DNA of 64,000 bases, taken from assembly GCF_000430665.1 (NCBI RefSeq), contig NZ_AUML01000002.1, forward strand, positions 124,001 to 188,000, given 5' to 3'. This stretch comes from Aquimarina muelleri DSM 19832 (GTDB lineage Bacteria > Bacteroidota > Bacteroidia > Flavobacteriales > Flavobacteriaceae). Of the stretch, positions 17,548 through 25,989 are shown piece by piece. Under the pieces are notes generated by a model, which made no database searches, was not told the DNA's origin, and was given only the letters and a program-made list of their open reading frames with translations. A program made the position numbers and the translations under genes. Each line of letters opens with the position of its first letter. Within the stretch, counting starts at the first letter, position 1.

Positions 17548-18684
17548 TTACAAGACTCCTTTGGTACTTGGCAAAATCATTTTATCTGGATCCTGCTTTA
17601 CTGCTACTTTTATTGCTTTGGCAAAAGCTTTAAAAATAGCTTCTATTTTATGGTGTTCATTAGTACCTTCTGCTTTAATGTTTAGATTTGCTTTTGCTCC
17701 ATCGGTAAAAGATTTAAAAAAATGAAAAAACATCTCTGTAGGCATTTTACCTATCATTTCACGTTGAAATTCTGCTTCCCAAACCAACCAATTACGTCCT
17801 CCAAAATCAATAGCTACTTGAGCTAAACAATCATCCATCGGTAAACAAAAACCATAGCGTTCTATACCTAATTTATTACCTAAAGCTTTACTAAAAACTT
17901 CCCCTAAAGCTATTGCTGTATCTTCGATAGTATGATGTTCGTCTACCTCCAGATCCCCTACAACTTTAATGTCCAAATCCATTTGTCCATGACGTGCAAT
18001 CTGATCCAACATGTGGTCAAAAAAATCTAATCCTGTACTAATATTACTTTTACCAGTACCATCCAGATTAAGTTGTATATAAATATCGGTTTCGTTAGTA
18101 TTTCTGGAAATCTCTGCTCTACGGTCTTTTAGTTTTAAAAACTCATATATTTTTTGCCAATCATTACTCTCCAGAGCTATAAAATTATTTAGTTCTTCTC
18201 TTTTAATAGTAATCTCGCTAGTTCCTAAATTGGTGTTATCATTAATAAAAATACCTTTAGATCCCAGATTTTTTGCCAGCTCTATATCGGTTAAACGATC
18301 CCCTATTACAAATGAATTTTCTAAATCATACTCTTCAGAAAAATATTCGGTTAACAAACCTGTTCCTGGTTTACGAGTATTAGCATTTTCATGTGGAAAA
18401 GTTCTATCCAGAAATACTTTGTTAAATACTACTCCTTCATTTTCAAAAGATTTTATAATAAAATTATGTACTGGCCAAAAGGTGTTTTCTGGAAACACAT
18501 CAGTACCTAAACCATCTTGATTTGTAATCATTACTAGTTCATAATCTAATTCTTGAGCTATTTTTCCTAAGTATGTAAATGCTTTAGGGTAAAATATCAT
18601 TTTTTCAAATGCATCTATTTGCTCATCTACTGTTTCTTTAATGATCGTGCCATCACGATCGATAAATAGTACTTTCTTTTTCAT
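17548..18684 (-). CDS. hisB: Bifunctional histidinol-phosphatase / imidazoleglycerol-phosphate dehydratase
   Basis: Steps 6 and 8 of histidine synthesis in one 378-residue protein. The HAD phosphatase domain (~1-165) starts [12 protein letters not shown] with the nucleophile Asp, followed by TNQDGLGT and [14 protein letters not shown]. The IGPD domain (~185-378) has the metal-binding [25 protein letters not shown], and [14 protein letters not shown] motifs. The start codon directly follows the hisC stop codon. A dispersed hairpin repeat lies just after the gene. Confidence 0.97.
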   Translation of the reverse strand: MKKKVLFIDRDGTIIKETVDEQIDAFEKMIFYPKAFTYLGKIAQELDYELVMITNQDGLGTDVFPENTFWPVHNFIIKSFENEGVVFNKVFLDRTFPHENANTRKPGTGLLTEYFSEEYDLENSFVIGDRLTDIELAKNLGSKGIFINDNTNLGTSEITIKREELNNFIALESNDWQKIYEFLKLKDRRAEISRNTNETDIYIQLNLDGTGKSNISTGLDFFDHMLDQIARHGQMDLDIKVVGDLEVDEHHTIEDTAIALGEVFSKALGNKLGIERYGFCLPMDDCLAQVAIDFGGRNWLVWEAEFQREMIGKMPTEMFFHFFKSFTDGAKANLNIKAEGTNEHHKIEAIFKAFAKAIKVAVKQDPDKMILPSTKGVL

Positions 18685-19734
18685 CTATAATTGCTTTAAA
18701 GCTTCTATTAATATTTTATTCTCTTCTGTAGTTCCTACTGTAAATCTTAGCGTGTTTTCACAAAGGGCTTGTGTACTTCGATTACGTACTACAATTCCCA
18801 TGTTAATTAGTTGGTCATATCTTTTGTTTGCATCATCTACTCTAGCTAAAATAAAATTTGCATCGCTAAAAAATATTTTTTCTACAAAAGATATTGTAGA
18901 TAGTGCTTCTTGCAATTTAGCACGCTCTTCTATTATACTTTTTACTTCATTTTTAACCTTATCTTCTTCTAAAGTTCGTTGTAATGCTCGTTGTTGGGTT
19001 AACTCATTTACATTATATGGTGGTTTAATTTTATTTAAAACACTAATTATTTCTTCGGAAGCATAACAAATACCTAATCGAATACCTGCTAAACCATAGG
19101 CTTTGGATAACGTTTGTGTTACAATAAGGTTTGGATGTTCTTTAATAGCAGATATCCAACTTTTTTTATCTGTAAAATCGATATATGCTTCATCAATTAC
19201 TACCACTCCGTTAAATCTCTTTAAAATTTGTTGTATTCGATCTTGCTCGATTAAATTACCCGAAGGGTTGTTAGGAGAGCATATAAATACTACTTTAGAA
19301 TTCATATTAACCTTCCTAAATATTTCTTCTACATCTGGCTGAAAATCTTTATCTAATTGTACTTGTTGTTCTTCTATATTATTAATATTTGCTAATACCG
19401 TATACATACCATAAGTGGGTGGTAACGTTATAATATTATCTTCCCCTGGTTCACAAAAGGCTCTATATATTAAATCTAATACTTCGTCACTACCATTACC
19501 CAGAAGTATATTTTTTTCGGATATATTTTTTTGTTTTGCTAATACTGCTTTTAGATTTTTTTGTTGTGGGTCAGGATATCTGTTTACTCCGTTTTCATAC
19601 GGGTTTTCATTAGCATCCAGAAATATCATTTTGGCATCAAAATCTGTAAACTCATCTCTGGCAGAACTATAGGCTTTAAGATTTAAAATATTTTTGCGAA
19701 CCAGTTGTTTTATATCGAATTGTATTTTATTCAT
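18685..19734 (-). CDS. hisC: Histidinol-phosphate aminotransferase
   Basis: PLP-dependent class I/II aminotransferase making histidinol phosphate. 349 residues with NENPYENGVNRYPDP substrate region, GNGSDEVLDL, the PPTYGMY loop, CSPNNPSG, VVIDEAYIDF and the PLP-lysine motif TLSKAYGLAGIRLG. Overlaps the end of hisD by 8 bases, indicating translational coupling. Confidence 0.97.
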   Translation of the reverse strand: MNKIQFDIKQLVRKNILNLKAYSSARDEFTDFDAKMIFLDANENPYENGVNRYPDPQQKNLKAVLAKQKNISEKNILLGNGSDEVLDLIYRAFCEPGEDNIITLPPTYGMYTVLANINNIEEQQVQLDKDFQPDVEEIFRKVNMNSKVVFICSPNNPSGNLIEQDRIQQILKRFNGVVVIDEAYIDFTDKKSWISAIKEHPNLIVTQTLSKAYGLAGIRLGICYASEEIISVLNKIKPPYNVNELTQQRALQRTLEEDKVKNEVKSIIEERAKLQEALSTISFVEKIFFSDANFILARVDDANKRYDQLINMGIVVRNRSTQALCENTLRFTVGTTEENKILIEALKQL

Positions 19735-21046
19735 TTCGTTTATTTTTTTTCAATAAACCTTCAAGGTTTAAACTTTCTAACCTTAATGTTACTGCATTTT
19801 TATGTGCTTGCAAACCTTCTGTATCTGCCATTAACTCAATAGCATTTCCTATATTTAATATCCCTTGTTTAGATATTTTCTGAAATGTCATAGACTTCAT
19901 AAAACTATCCAAATTAACACCACTATATTGTTTTGCATAGCCATTAGTTGGTAAGGTGTGATTTGTTCCTGATGCATAGTCTCCTGCACTTTCTGGAGTA
20001 TAATTACCTATAAATACAGATCCTGCATTACTTATATTATCGATATAGAAGTCTTCATTTTTCATACATACAATAAAATGCTCTGGTCCATACTCGTTGA
20101 TTAGTTCTAGAGCTTCTTGATCGCTTTCTATATAAATGAGTTTTGAATTTGCAATAGCTTCGTTTGCAATTTCTTTTCTTGGTAATACACTACATTGTTT
20201 TATGATTTCTTTTTCTACATCTTCTATCATTTTTTTTGAGGTAGAAACCAAAATAACCTGACTATCTTTACCGTGCTCTGCTTGACTTAATAAATCAGAT
20301 GCAACAAAAGAAGCATTAGCTGTATCATCTGCAACCACTAATAATTCGCTTGGACCTGCTGGCATATCTATCGCTACACCAAATTTGGTGGCTAGCTGTT
20401 TTGCTACCGTTACAAATTGATTACCTGGTCCAAATATTTTATACACCTGTGGTATCGTTTCTGTACCAAACGTCATTCCTGCAATTGCTTGAATGCCTCC
20501 GACTTTACAAATTTTAGTCACCCCACAAAGGTCTGCTGTATATAATATAGCTGGATGTATTTCTCCTTCTTGATTAGGAGGTGTACACAAAACTATTTCT
20601 TTACATCCTGCTATATTAGCAGGAACGGTTAGCATTAAAATTGTAGAAAATAAAGGAGCCGTTCCCCCAGGAATATATAATCCAACTTTTTGGATTGGTC
20701 TTTTTTCTTGCCAACACTTTACTCCCGCCGTAGTTGTAACAGAAACTTTATCTGTTTTTTGTGCCGTATGAAAAGCTTCAATATTAGATTTTGCTAATAC
20801 TATAGCATTTTTTAAGTCCTGAGAGATATTACTTTTTGCAGTTTGAATTTCTTCAGCTGTTACTAAAACAGAATCTAATGTAACTTTATCAAACTTTTGA
20901 GTATACCTATCTATGGCTATATCCCCTTCTATATCTACTTCTTTAAAAACATTTAAAACTGTTTCTTCTATATCTGCTACACTTTGTGTAGGTCTTTTTA
21001 GAATTTCGCTCCAAGTATCTTTATTTGGGTTATATATTTTATTCAT
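19727..21046 (-). CDS. hisD: Histidinol dehydrogenase
   Basis: NAD- and zinc-dependent oxidation of histidinol to histidine in two steps. The 439-residue chain shows GLYIPGGTAPLFSTILMLT, the FGPGNQFVTVAKQLA loop, DMPAGPSELLVVAD, DLLSQAEHGKDSQ (zinc/substrate region) and GSVFIGNYTPESAGDYASGT. Second gene of the operon, 17 bases after hisG. Confidence 0.98.
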   Translation of the reverse strand: MNKIYNPNKDTWSEILKRPTQSVADIEETVLNVFKEVDIEGDIAIDRYTQKFDKVTLDSVLVTAEEIQTAKSNISQDLKNAIVLAKSNIEAFHTAQKTDKVSVTTTAGVKCWQEKRPIQKVGLYIPGGTAPLFSTILMLTVPANIAGCKEIVLCTPPNQEGEIHPAILYTADLCGVTKICKVGGIQAIAGMTFGTETIPQVYKIFGPGNQFVTVAKQLATKFGVAIDMPAGPSELLVVADDTANASFVASDLLSQAEHGKDSQVILVSTSKKMIEDVEKEIIKQCSVLPRKEIANEAIANSKLIYIESDQEALELINEYGPEHFIVCMKNEDFYIDNISNAGSVFIGNYTPESAGDYASGTNHTLPTNGYAKQYSGVNLDSFMKSMTFQKISKQGILNIGNAIELMADTEGLQAHKNAVTLRLESLNLEGLLKKNKRNE

Positions 21047-21063
21047 TTTATGATTCTAGAGAT

Positions 21064-21921
21064 TTATAATACCATTTTTTCGATTGGGCAAACTAATATG
21101 CCTTCTGCTCCTTGGGCCTTCAACTCATCTAGTATATCCCAAAATTTGTTTTTCTCTACAACGGTATGAATAGAACTCCATCCTTTTTCTGCCAATGGCA
21201 ATACTGTAGGACTTCGCATACCTGGTAATATATTAACAATAGCTTCAATTTTATTATTAGGAGCGTTTAAAAGCACATACTTAGAGTTTCTTGCTTTTAA
21301 AACAGCTTTAATTCTAAATTGTAATTTCTCTAGTATTTTTTTATTATCGTTAGATATTTTAGGAGAAACAGCAAGTACTGCCTCAGAAGTAAGCATTACT
21401 TCTACTTCTTTTAAATTATTTTTGAATAGCGTACTACCACTAGATACAATATCACAAATAGCATCTGCCAATCCTATATTTGGCGCAATTTCTACAGATC
21501 CAGATATTTGGTGTAATTCTGCAGATATACCTTGTTTATCCAGATACTCGTTAACAGTGTTGGGATAGGATGTTGCAATCTTTTTACCTTCTAAATCTTT
21601 GATGGAGTTATACACAAACTCTTTTGGAACAGCCAGAGAAACTTTACACTTAGAAAAATTAAGGCGCTCTGCTATACTAATATCTTTTCCTTTTTCGATA
21701 AGCACATTTTCGCCTATGATAGCAATATCTACAACACCATCTCTTAAGTATTGAGGAATATCACCGTTACGCAAAAACATAACTTCCATAGGGAAATTAC
21801 GAGTTTCCGCTTTTAATTGATCTTTACCATTATCTATCGAAATACCGCAGTCTTTTAAAATACTAACAGAATCTTCGTTTAGACGACCACTTTTTTGGAT
21901 TGCAATTTTAATCTTTGACAT
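21064..21921 (-). CDS. hisG: ATP phosphoribosyltransferase, long form
   Basis: Commits PRPP and ATP to histidine synthesis and is the feedback-inhibited enzyme. Start chosen at MSKIKIAIQKSGRLN (285 residues), because the extra 9 upstream residues are not conserved in the family. The catalytic part ends near residue 210 and an ACT-like C-terminal regulatory domain (~212-285) is present, so this is the long HisG that does not need HisZ. First structural gene of the operon, downstream of the attenuator. Confidence 0.96.
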   Translation of the reverse strand: MSKIKIAIQKSGRLNEDSVSILKDCGISIDNGKDQLKAETRNFPMEVMFLRNGDIPQYLRDGVVDIAIIGENVLIEKGKDISIAERLNFSKCKVSLAVPKEFVYNSIKDLEGKKIATSYPNTVNEYLDKQGISAELHQISGSVEIAPNIGLADAICDIVSSGSTLFKNNLKEVEVMLTSEAVLAVSPKISNDNKKILEKLQFRIKAVLKARNSKYVLLNAPNNKIEAIVNILPGMRSPTVLPLAEKGWSSIHTVVEKNKFWDILDELKAQGAEGILVCPIEKMVL

Positions 21922-21972
21922 AATTATTTTGTTTTTATGCCTGAACAATTCAAAAACAAGTTTTTAAAAAAC

Positions 21973-22005
21973 AAAAAACCCGTTTGAATTACTCAAACGG
22001 GTTTT
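21973..22005 (-). terminator. his attenuator terminator
   Basis: A perfect 13-bp stem (21975-21987 / 21993-22005) with a 5-base loop and a run of six U residues on the minus-strand RNA. It sits between the leader peptide stop and hisG, 52 bases before hisG, so it must be read through for the operon to be expressed. Confidence 0.85.
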
Positions 22006-22035
22006 AAATATTATTGTGTTATACACATATCATAC

Positions 22036-22092
22036 CTACCACGCCTGAGCGAAAATGTAAGAATGATGATGATGTACAATTATGTTTTTCAT
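22036..22092 (-). CDS. hisL: his operon leader peptide with four consecutive His codons
   Basis: A short frame of 18 codons: MKNIIVHHHHSYIFAQAW, stop TAG. The four CAT codons in a row, the position upstream of hisG, and the strong terminator 30 bases after the stop are the hallmarks of ribosome-mediated transcription attenuation as in the enterobacterial his operon. When charged tRNA-His is scarce the ribosome would stall at the CAT run and prevent the terminator. I could not identify a convincing classical antiterminator pairing by eye. The peptide itself needs no function. Confidence 0.8.
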   Translation of the reverse strand: MKNIIVHHHHSYIFAQAW

Positions 22093-22268
22093 TTTTTTTT
22101 CTAAATGTTACGCGAATTTATAAAAATTTATTTTATTGAAAAGCATTTAAACTTATTTTTTTGTTATTTATCTTCTTTCTTCTATTAATCTTATATAATT
22201 TATAATCTATAATAGTTTGATTATAAACATTTTTATAACTTTAAGATACTAATCATAATCGACATCTT

Positions 22269-23192
22269 ATGAAAAACTTATTCTCCTTTCTTATTTTTTT
22301 ATTATTTGCCTGTTTGGCAATGCGATGGTATTACTCCTGTAATTGGTGTAAAAAAGATATAGGTACAAATACTACTTATATAGAAGAAAAAATAGATCCT
22401 AATATAGAAGTTCTCGTAAAAAAGGCATACGAAGATAGTATTGCTACTTTATCAAAAACTGTAGGGTTATTTGCTAAAGGACCACAAAACCAAGAGATTT
22501 TTAGGTATATAGAAAACCTAAAAATCAATAACAGAAATACGAATGTATTTATACCTAAAACTTTAGAAGGTTTTGATCGACAAATTGTGGATTACCTAGG
22601 TAAACATCAAGATCAAGAACTTATTATTTATGGCTATAAAAGTAATGATGAAAATAACGATAGCATAGATACAGGTACTGCCAGAGCTAACTTTATTAAA
22701 GATATACTCATTGAGGCTGGTGTTAACCCTAATCGAATTATATCCAAATCCAAACCTTATGCATATCAATATTCTAATGATGGTACGTATGAAGGTGGAA
22801 TAGAGTTAGATTTTAAAACATTAAGTGAAACAAGAGTTATTGAAGTAGAAAAAAGTATTGCAACCCGAACGTTGCATTCTAACTTTGGTCAAAAAACCTT
22901 TCAACCTGATGCTACCTTATCTAACTATACTTTAGAATTAAAAAATTATCTGGATAAATACCCAAATAAGTTGGTTACTATTATTGGTCATACAGATGAT
23001 ATAGGAACGAATGAATCTAATTTATGGTATGGACAACAAAGGTCTAATAATGTAAAAGATTATTTGGTTTCGCAAGGTATTCCCGAAGATAAAATTAAAG
23101 CATTATCTAAAGGAGAATCTACCCCTATTGCTCTAAATGATAGTGAAGAAAATAGAGCTAAAAACAGACGAATTGAAATAACAATAAACTAA
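22269..23192 (+). CDS. OmpA-family protein with two OmpA-like domains
   Basis: 307 residues: an N-terminal hydrophobic anchor or signal (1-20), a first degenerate OmpA-like module (~85-180, with ELIIYGYKSNDENND and TARANFIKDILIEAGVNPNRI), and a C-terminal standard module (~205-307, TIIGHTDDIGTNESN, QQRSNNVKDYLVSQGI, ENRAKNRRIEITI). Only the second has the full peptidoglycan-binding Asp/Arg pattern. Followed after 13 bases by a small membrane protein; the two are one transcript ending at a clear terminator. Confidence 0.85.
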   Translation: MKNLFSFLIFLLFACLAMRWYYSCNWCKKDIGTNTTYIEEKIDPNIEVLVKKAYEDSIATLSKTVGLFAKGPQNQEIFRYIENLKINNRNTNVFIPKTLEGFDRQIVDYLGKHQDQELIIYGYKSNDENNDSIDTGTARANFIKDILIEAGVNPNRIISKSKPYAYQYSNDGTYEGGIELDFKTLSETRVIEVEKSIATRTLHSNFGQKTFQPDATLSNYTLELKNYLDKYPNKLVTIIGHTDDIGTNESNLWYGQQRSNNVKDYLVSQGIPEDKIKALSKGESTPIALNDSEENRAKNRRIEITIN

Positions 23193-23205
23193 ATACATTA
23201 CAACT

Positions 23206-23742
23206 ATGCTAGATTTTTTAAACGAAACGAACTGGTGGTGCCTATTATTACTATTATTCCTAGCTTTTTTATTAGGTTGGCTATTATCCCGATGGTCGCT
23301 TAAGAAAAAATACAAAAAAGCTTTAGAAGATTGTGAGAAAAAGAATACTTTGCTTAAAAGCTCTACAAAAGAAAAAGCTAATTCAACATTTTCTAATTCT
23401 ATAAATCTGGATGCCCCTGCATCAGACAATGATATTAAAGCTATTAAAACCAGAGATCATGGAGGAATATCTGTTAATAATGATCTGCAAAAACCGAAAT
23501 TAAATTTTGATAGTTTTGGCAAAGCAGACGCTTCTCAAAAAGATGATTTAAAATTAATCAGTGGGGTTGGTACATTTATCGAAGAAAAATTAAATAGTAT
23601 TGGTATTTATACTTTTGATCAAATCAGCAAATTTACCAAAGAAGATATAGAAACCGTTACAACTTTAATTCAATTTTTTCCTGGTAGAATTGAACGAGAT
23701 AAATGGACCGAACAAGCTCTAAAACTTAAAGATAAAAAATAA
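23206..23742 (+). CDS. Membrane-anchored protein with helix-hairpin-helix-like C-terminus
   Basis: 178 residues: one N-terminal transmembrane helix (~8-25, LLLLLFLAFLLGWLLS), a charged linker (~30-115), and a C-terminal domain (~118-178) beginning DDLKLISGVGTFIEEKLNSI and continuing YTFDQISKFTKEDIETV. That motif is the H3TH/helix-hairpin-helix type found in 5'-nuclease-like and ribosomal L21-linked tails, usually for nucleic-acid contact, but here it is tethered to a membrane. Cotranscribed with the double-OmpA gene; function unknown. Confidence 0.75.
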   Translation: MLDFLNETNWWCLLLLLFLAFLLGWLLSRWSLKKKYKKALEDCEKKNTLLKSSTKEKANSTFSNSINLDAPASDNDIKAIKTRDHGGISVNNDLQKPKLNFDSFGKADASQKDDLKLISGVGTFIEEKLNSIGIYTFDQISKFTKEDIETVTTLIQFFPGRIERDKWTEQALKLKDKK

Positions 23743-23774
23743 TTTCTTTTATGTGATTTTACATACTATAAAAA

Positions 23775-23809
23775 AACAACGTCTTCTTGTATTGCCTGAA
23801 GACGTTGTT
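23775..23809 (+). terminator. Terminator after the OmpA/HhH gene pair
   Basis: 12-bp perfect stem (23775-23786 / 23798-23809) with an 11-base loop, followed by a T-rich stretch. Located 32 bases after the stop codon. Confidence 0.75.
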
Positions 23810-23910
23810 ATATTGTTTCTTTTTTAATACTTTATGTATTAGATATATTTTGTAAAAATATAAGATTTGATTGCAGTAAAATCAGTAAATAAAAGATCTT
23901 ATTAGTTTAT

Positions 23911-24690
23911 TTATTTTAATTGCTTTTTCTTTTCTATCAGATCTGCTATATAATCCCATAATTTAATTCTTTCTTGAAGAGCTTGTTTAGCAATATCTAT
24001 AGTCTCTTGCCATTTTTCTGGGTGATCTTCACATAGTTCTGCTATCATTTTAAGAGAAAGAGGTCCATGTTCATCTCCATCCAGTTCAATATGCCTATCT
24101 AAGTAGTATGTCAATTTATTATATAGCTTATTCTCTGAATCTGCATTTTTTAAAATCTCTATAAACATATCTGGTATTATATCCTCTCTACCAAAAGTAA
24201 AGACAGAAGCTATTAAGTGTGGTTTTTGTGTTGCTATTGTATTAAAAGAAAATGTAACAAAATCTTTAATAGGTTTACCTATCTGGGCTTTATACAGCGC
24301 CTGATCAATATTATCTCCAGATTTAAGATTATCGATTAATAAATCTATTTGAACTGTATTTGCATTAATTTGCTGCATAGCATCCAGATACATCTCAAAA
24401 TGACTTTTTGGTTCTCCTAGTTCATTTATATCACTTTCTTCTCCATGAACAATTTCATTTATAAACCTAGACAAACTTGAGTTTTTTCTTGGAATCCAAG
24501 GTATTGAAACATTTGTTAGTTCTATCTGAAGAGCTTTAAGTAGTGACATAAAATCCCAAACAGCAAAAATGTGATTTTCCATAAAAATCTTAATATCTTC
24601 TATAGAAGATAAATTCTCATACAATCTATGAGACTTAAGCTGTATCCTTAACTCCTTAAGTTCACTTTCTATATAGTTTAATTTGTCCAT
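23911..24690 (-). CDS. DUF3050 (haem-oxygenase-like fold) protein
   Basis: 259 residues matching the DUF3050 family: [60 protein letters not shown] and [20 protein letters not shown]. The fold is expected to be the all-helical haem-oxygenase/TenA type. The spaced His, Glu and Asp residues ([24 protein letters not shown]) look like metal ligands, so an oxidase role is possible, but none is proven. Stand-alone gene between a terminator and an AT-rich gap. Confidence 0.8.
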   Translation of the reverse strand: MDKLNYIESELKELRIQLKSHRLYENLSSIEDIKIFMENHIFAVWDFMSLLKALQIELTNVSIPWIPRKNSSLSRFINEIVHGEESDINELGEPKSHFEMYLDAMQQINANTVQIDLLIDNLKSGDNIDQALYKAQIGKPIKDFVTFSFNTIATQKPHLIASVFTFGREDIIPDMFIEILKNADSENKLYNKLTYYLDRHIELDGDEHGPLSLKMIAELCEDHPEKWQETIDIAKQALQERIKLWDYIADLIEKKKQLK

Positions 24691-24865
24691 TTATTTATTA
24701 TAATTTTTACTAACCTATTACAATACTATAGAAACCCTGCATTTTGATTACAAAGAAACGCTTTTTGTTTATTTCAAAATAAATTTCATTGGTTTTTCGT
24801 TTCAATACACCAACATTCCTTATTCATTTATATCTACTGTTTTTCTTTTTATGTAAATATTAGAT

Positions 24866-24903
24866 AAAAAAATCACAAAATATTATTGAAAATATTTTGT
24901 GAT
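24866..24903 (-). terminator. Terminator after the secreted protein gene
   Basis: 13-bp perfect stem (24872-24884 / 24891-24903), 6-base loop, followed on the minus strand by a run of T residues. It lies 80 bases beyond the stop of the gene at 24983-25624. Confidence 0.7.
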
Positions 24904-24982
24904 ACTAATCCAAAAATTCGGTAAGATTAATGAAATACAACTCTCATTTCATATTGAATAAACAAGCTTATAAAAAAACATT

Positions 24983-25624
24983 CTAATCCTTAACAACAAC
25001 TAGTGTTGCTTTAACACCAGCTATAAGGTTCCACTCGTTCCCTGTTATTAAATTTCCTTGATCGTCATATAGATGAAACTCTGCTGTATTAGGTGCTGCA
25101 TCTCCATTATTTAATGCTAAAATATCAATCGTATTAAATCCCTTTAGCAAAGTTATTTTTGTTGTTTGATAAGATCCTGTAAGATAAACTCTTCCATTTA
25201 TAATATCATCATTTAGAAAAATTCGAACTACATCTCCATCAATAGCACCATGATCTCTATATATTAATTGCACAAATTTTCCGCTGCTTTTAAATCCTCC
25301 TAAATATTGATCTTTTTTAAATTCTTCTTTAATTTCTTTTTCTGTTTTGAATGATTTTGGCGTAGCTTCAAATTCTGGTTTTAAAAAATCAGTTTCACCT
25401 GTCATATCAATAGTAGATGTACGCTGACCATATTCAGTCAATTCTTTTGGTGGAGTATATAGAGGAGAATTTAAATTTGGAGAAGACAAGCCTTTAGATA
25501 AATTAAAATTACTTGTTTTTAGTTCACTCCCATTGTTTATACGCAAGGAAGAATTATTTTCTATTTGAGCATAAATAATATTCCCTAAACATAACAAAAA
25601 AAAGAAAAACAATTTAGCTTTCAT
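24983..25624 (-). CDS. Secreted protein of unknown function
   Basis: 213 residues with a good signal peptide (1-19, ending IIYAQ). Residues ~20-105 are low-complexity Asn/Ser/Pro-rich and probably unstructured. The C-terminal ~110 residues form a beta-rich domain (VQLIYRDHGAIDGDVVRIFL, VYLTGSYQTTKITLLKGFNT, NTAEFHLYDDQGNLI) that looks like a small jelly-roll or lectin-like module. No family name can be given. Monocistronic, with terminator downstream. Confidence 0.75.
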   Translation of the reverse strand: MKAKLFFFFLLCLGNIIYAQIENNSSLRINNGSELKTSNFNLSKGLSSPNLNSPLYTPPKELTEYGQRTSTIDMTGETDFLKPEFEATPKSFKTEKEIKEEFKKDQYLGGFKSSGKFVQLIYRDHGAIDGDVVRIFLNDDIINGRVYLTGSYQTTKITLLKGFNTIDILALNNGDAAPNTAEFHLYDDQGNLITGNEWNLIAGVKATLVVVKD

Positions 25625-25989
25625 AACTTTTGTATTACTCTATATTTATATAACGTAAAGATAAATATTATACATTTTTAATACTGTTAATTAGTTATAA
25701 AAATACATATTAACTACCTCTACTAATTATAAAGACGGTATTATTACACAATGATTACACTATTTCCTTAAAATCAATATTAAATCTTAAACTATGTAAT
25801 ATTGAAAATTAGTCTAATTTGACTTTTTTAACATTATTTACGATTTTATTATGCTTTATTTAGTATAAATATAGTGTTTACTGCTTTTTATATAATAATA
25901 TATCAATTTATTAAAATCATGTAAAAAAATACATCATGATGTTTGTAAGATAATACCTATATTTCTTATTTTGTTCTTAAAAAAACAAT
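25625..25989. other. AT-rich divergent intergenic region, no gene seen
   Basis: 365 bases between two divergently transcribed genes. Nothing coding is visible. A TTG (around 25943) and TATTTTG (around 25970) before the kinase gene resemble a plus-strand promoter, and a TATCTTTA on the minus strand near 25660 could serve the secreted-protein gene. Confidence 0.4.

Larger units (their letters stand above)
21922..22268. other. Divergent regulatory interval hisG / OmpA gene
   Basis: 347 bases without a normal gene. It holds the his leader peptide and attenuator on the minus strand; the remaining ~175 bases towards the OmpA-type gene are very AT-rich. A TATAATAGTTTG segment near 22206 could be a plus-strand -7 element but its spacing is off consensus. 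Confidence 0.6.

Noticed and set aside
21948-22268. T-box riboswitch before hisG
   Set aside because: No T-box sequence or specifier stem; the leader peptide with four His codons explains the terminator better.
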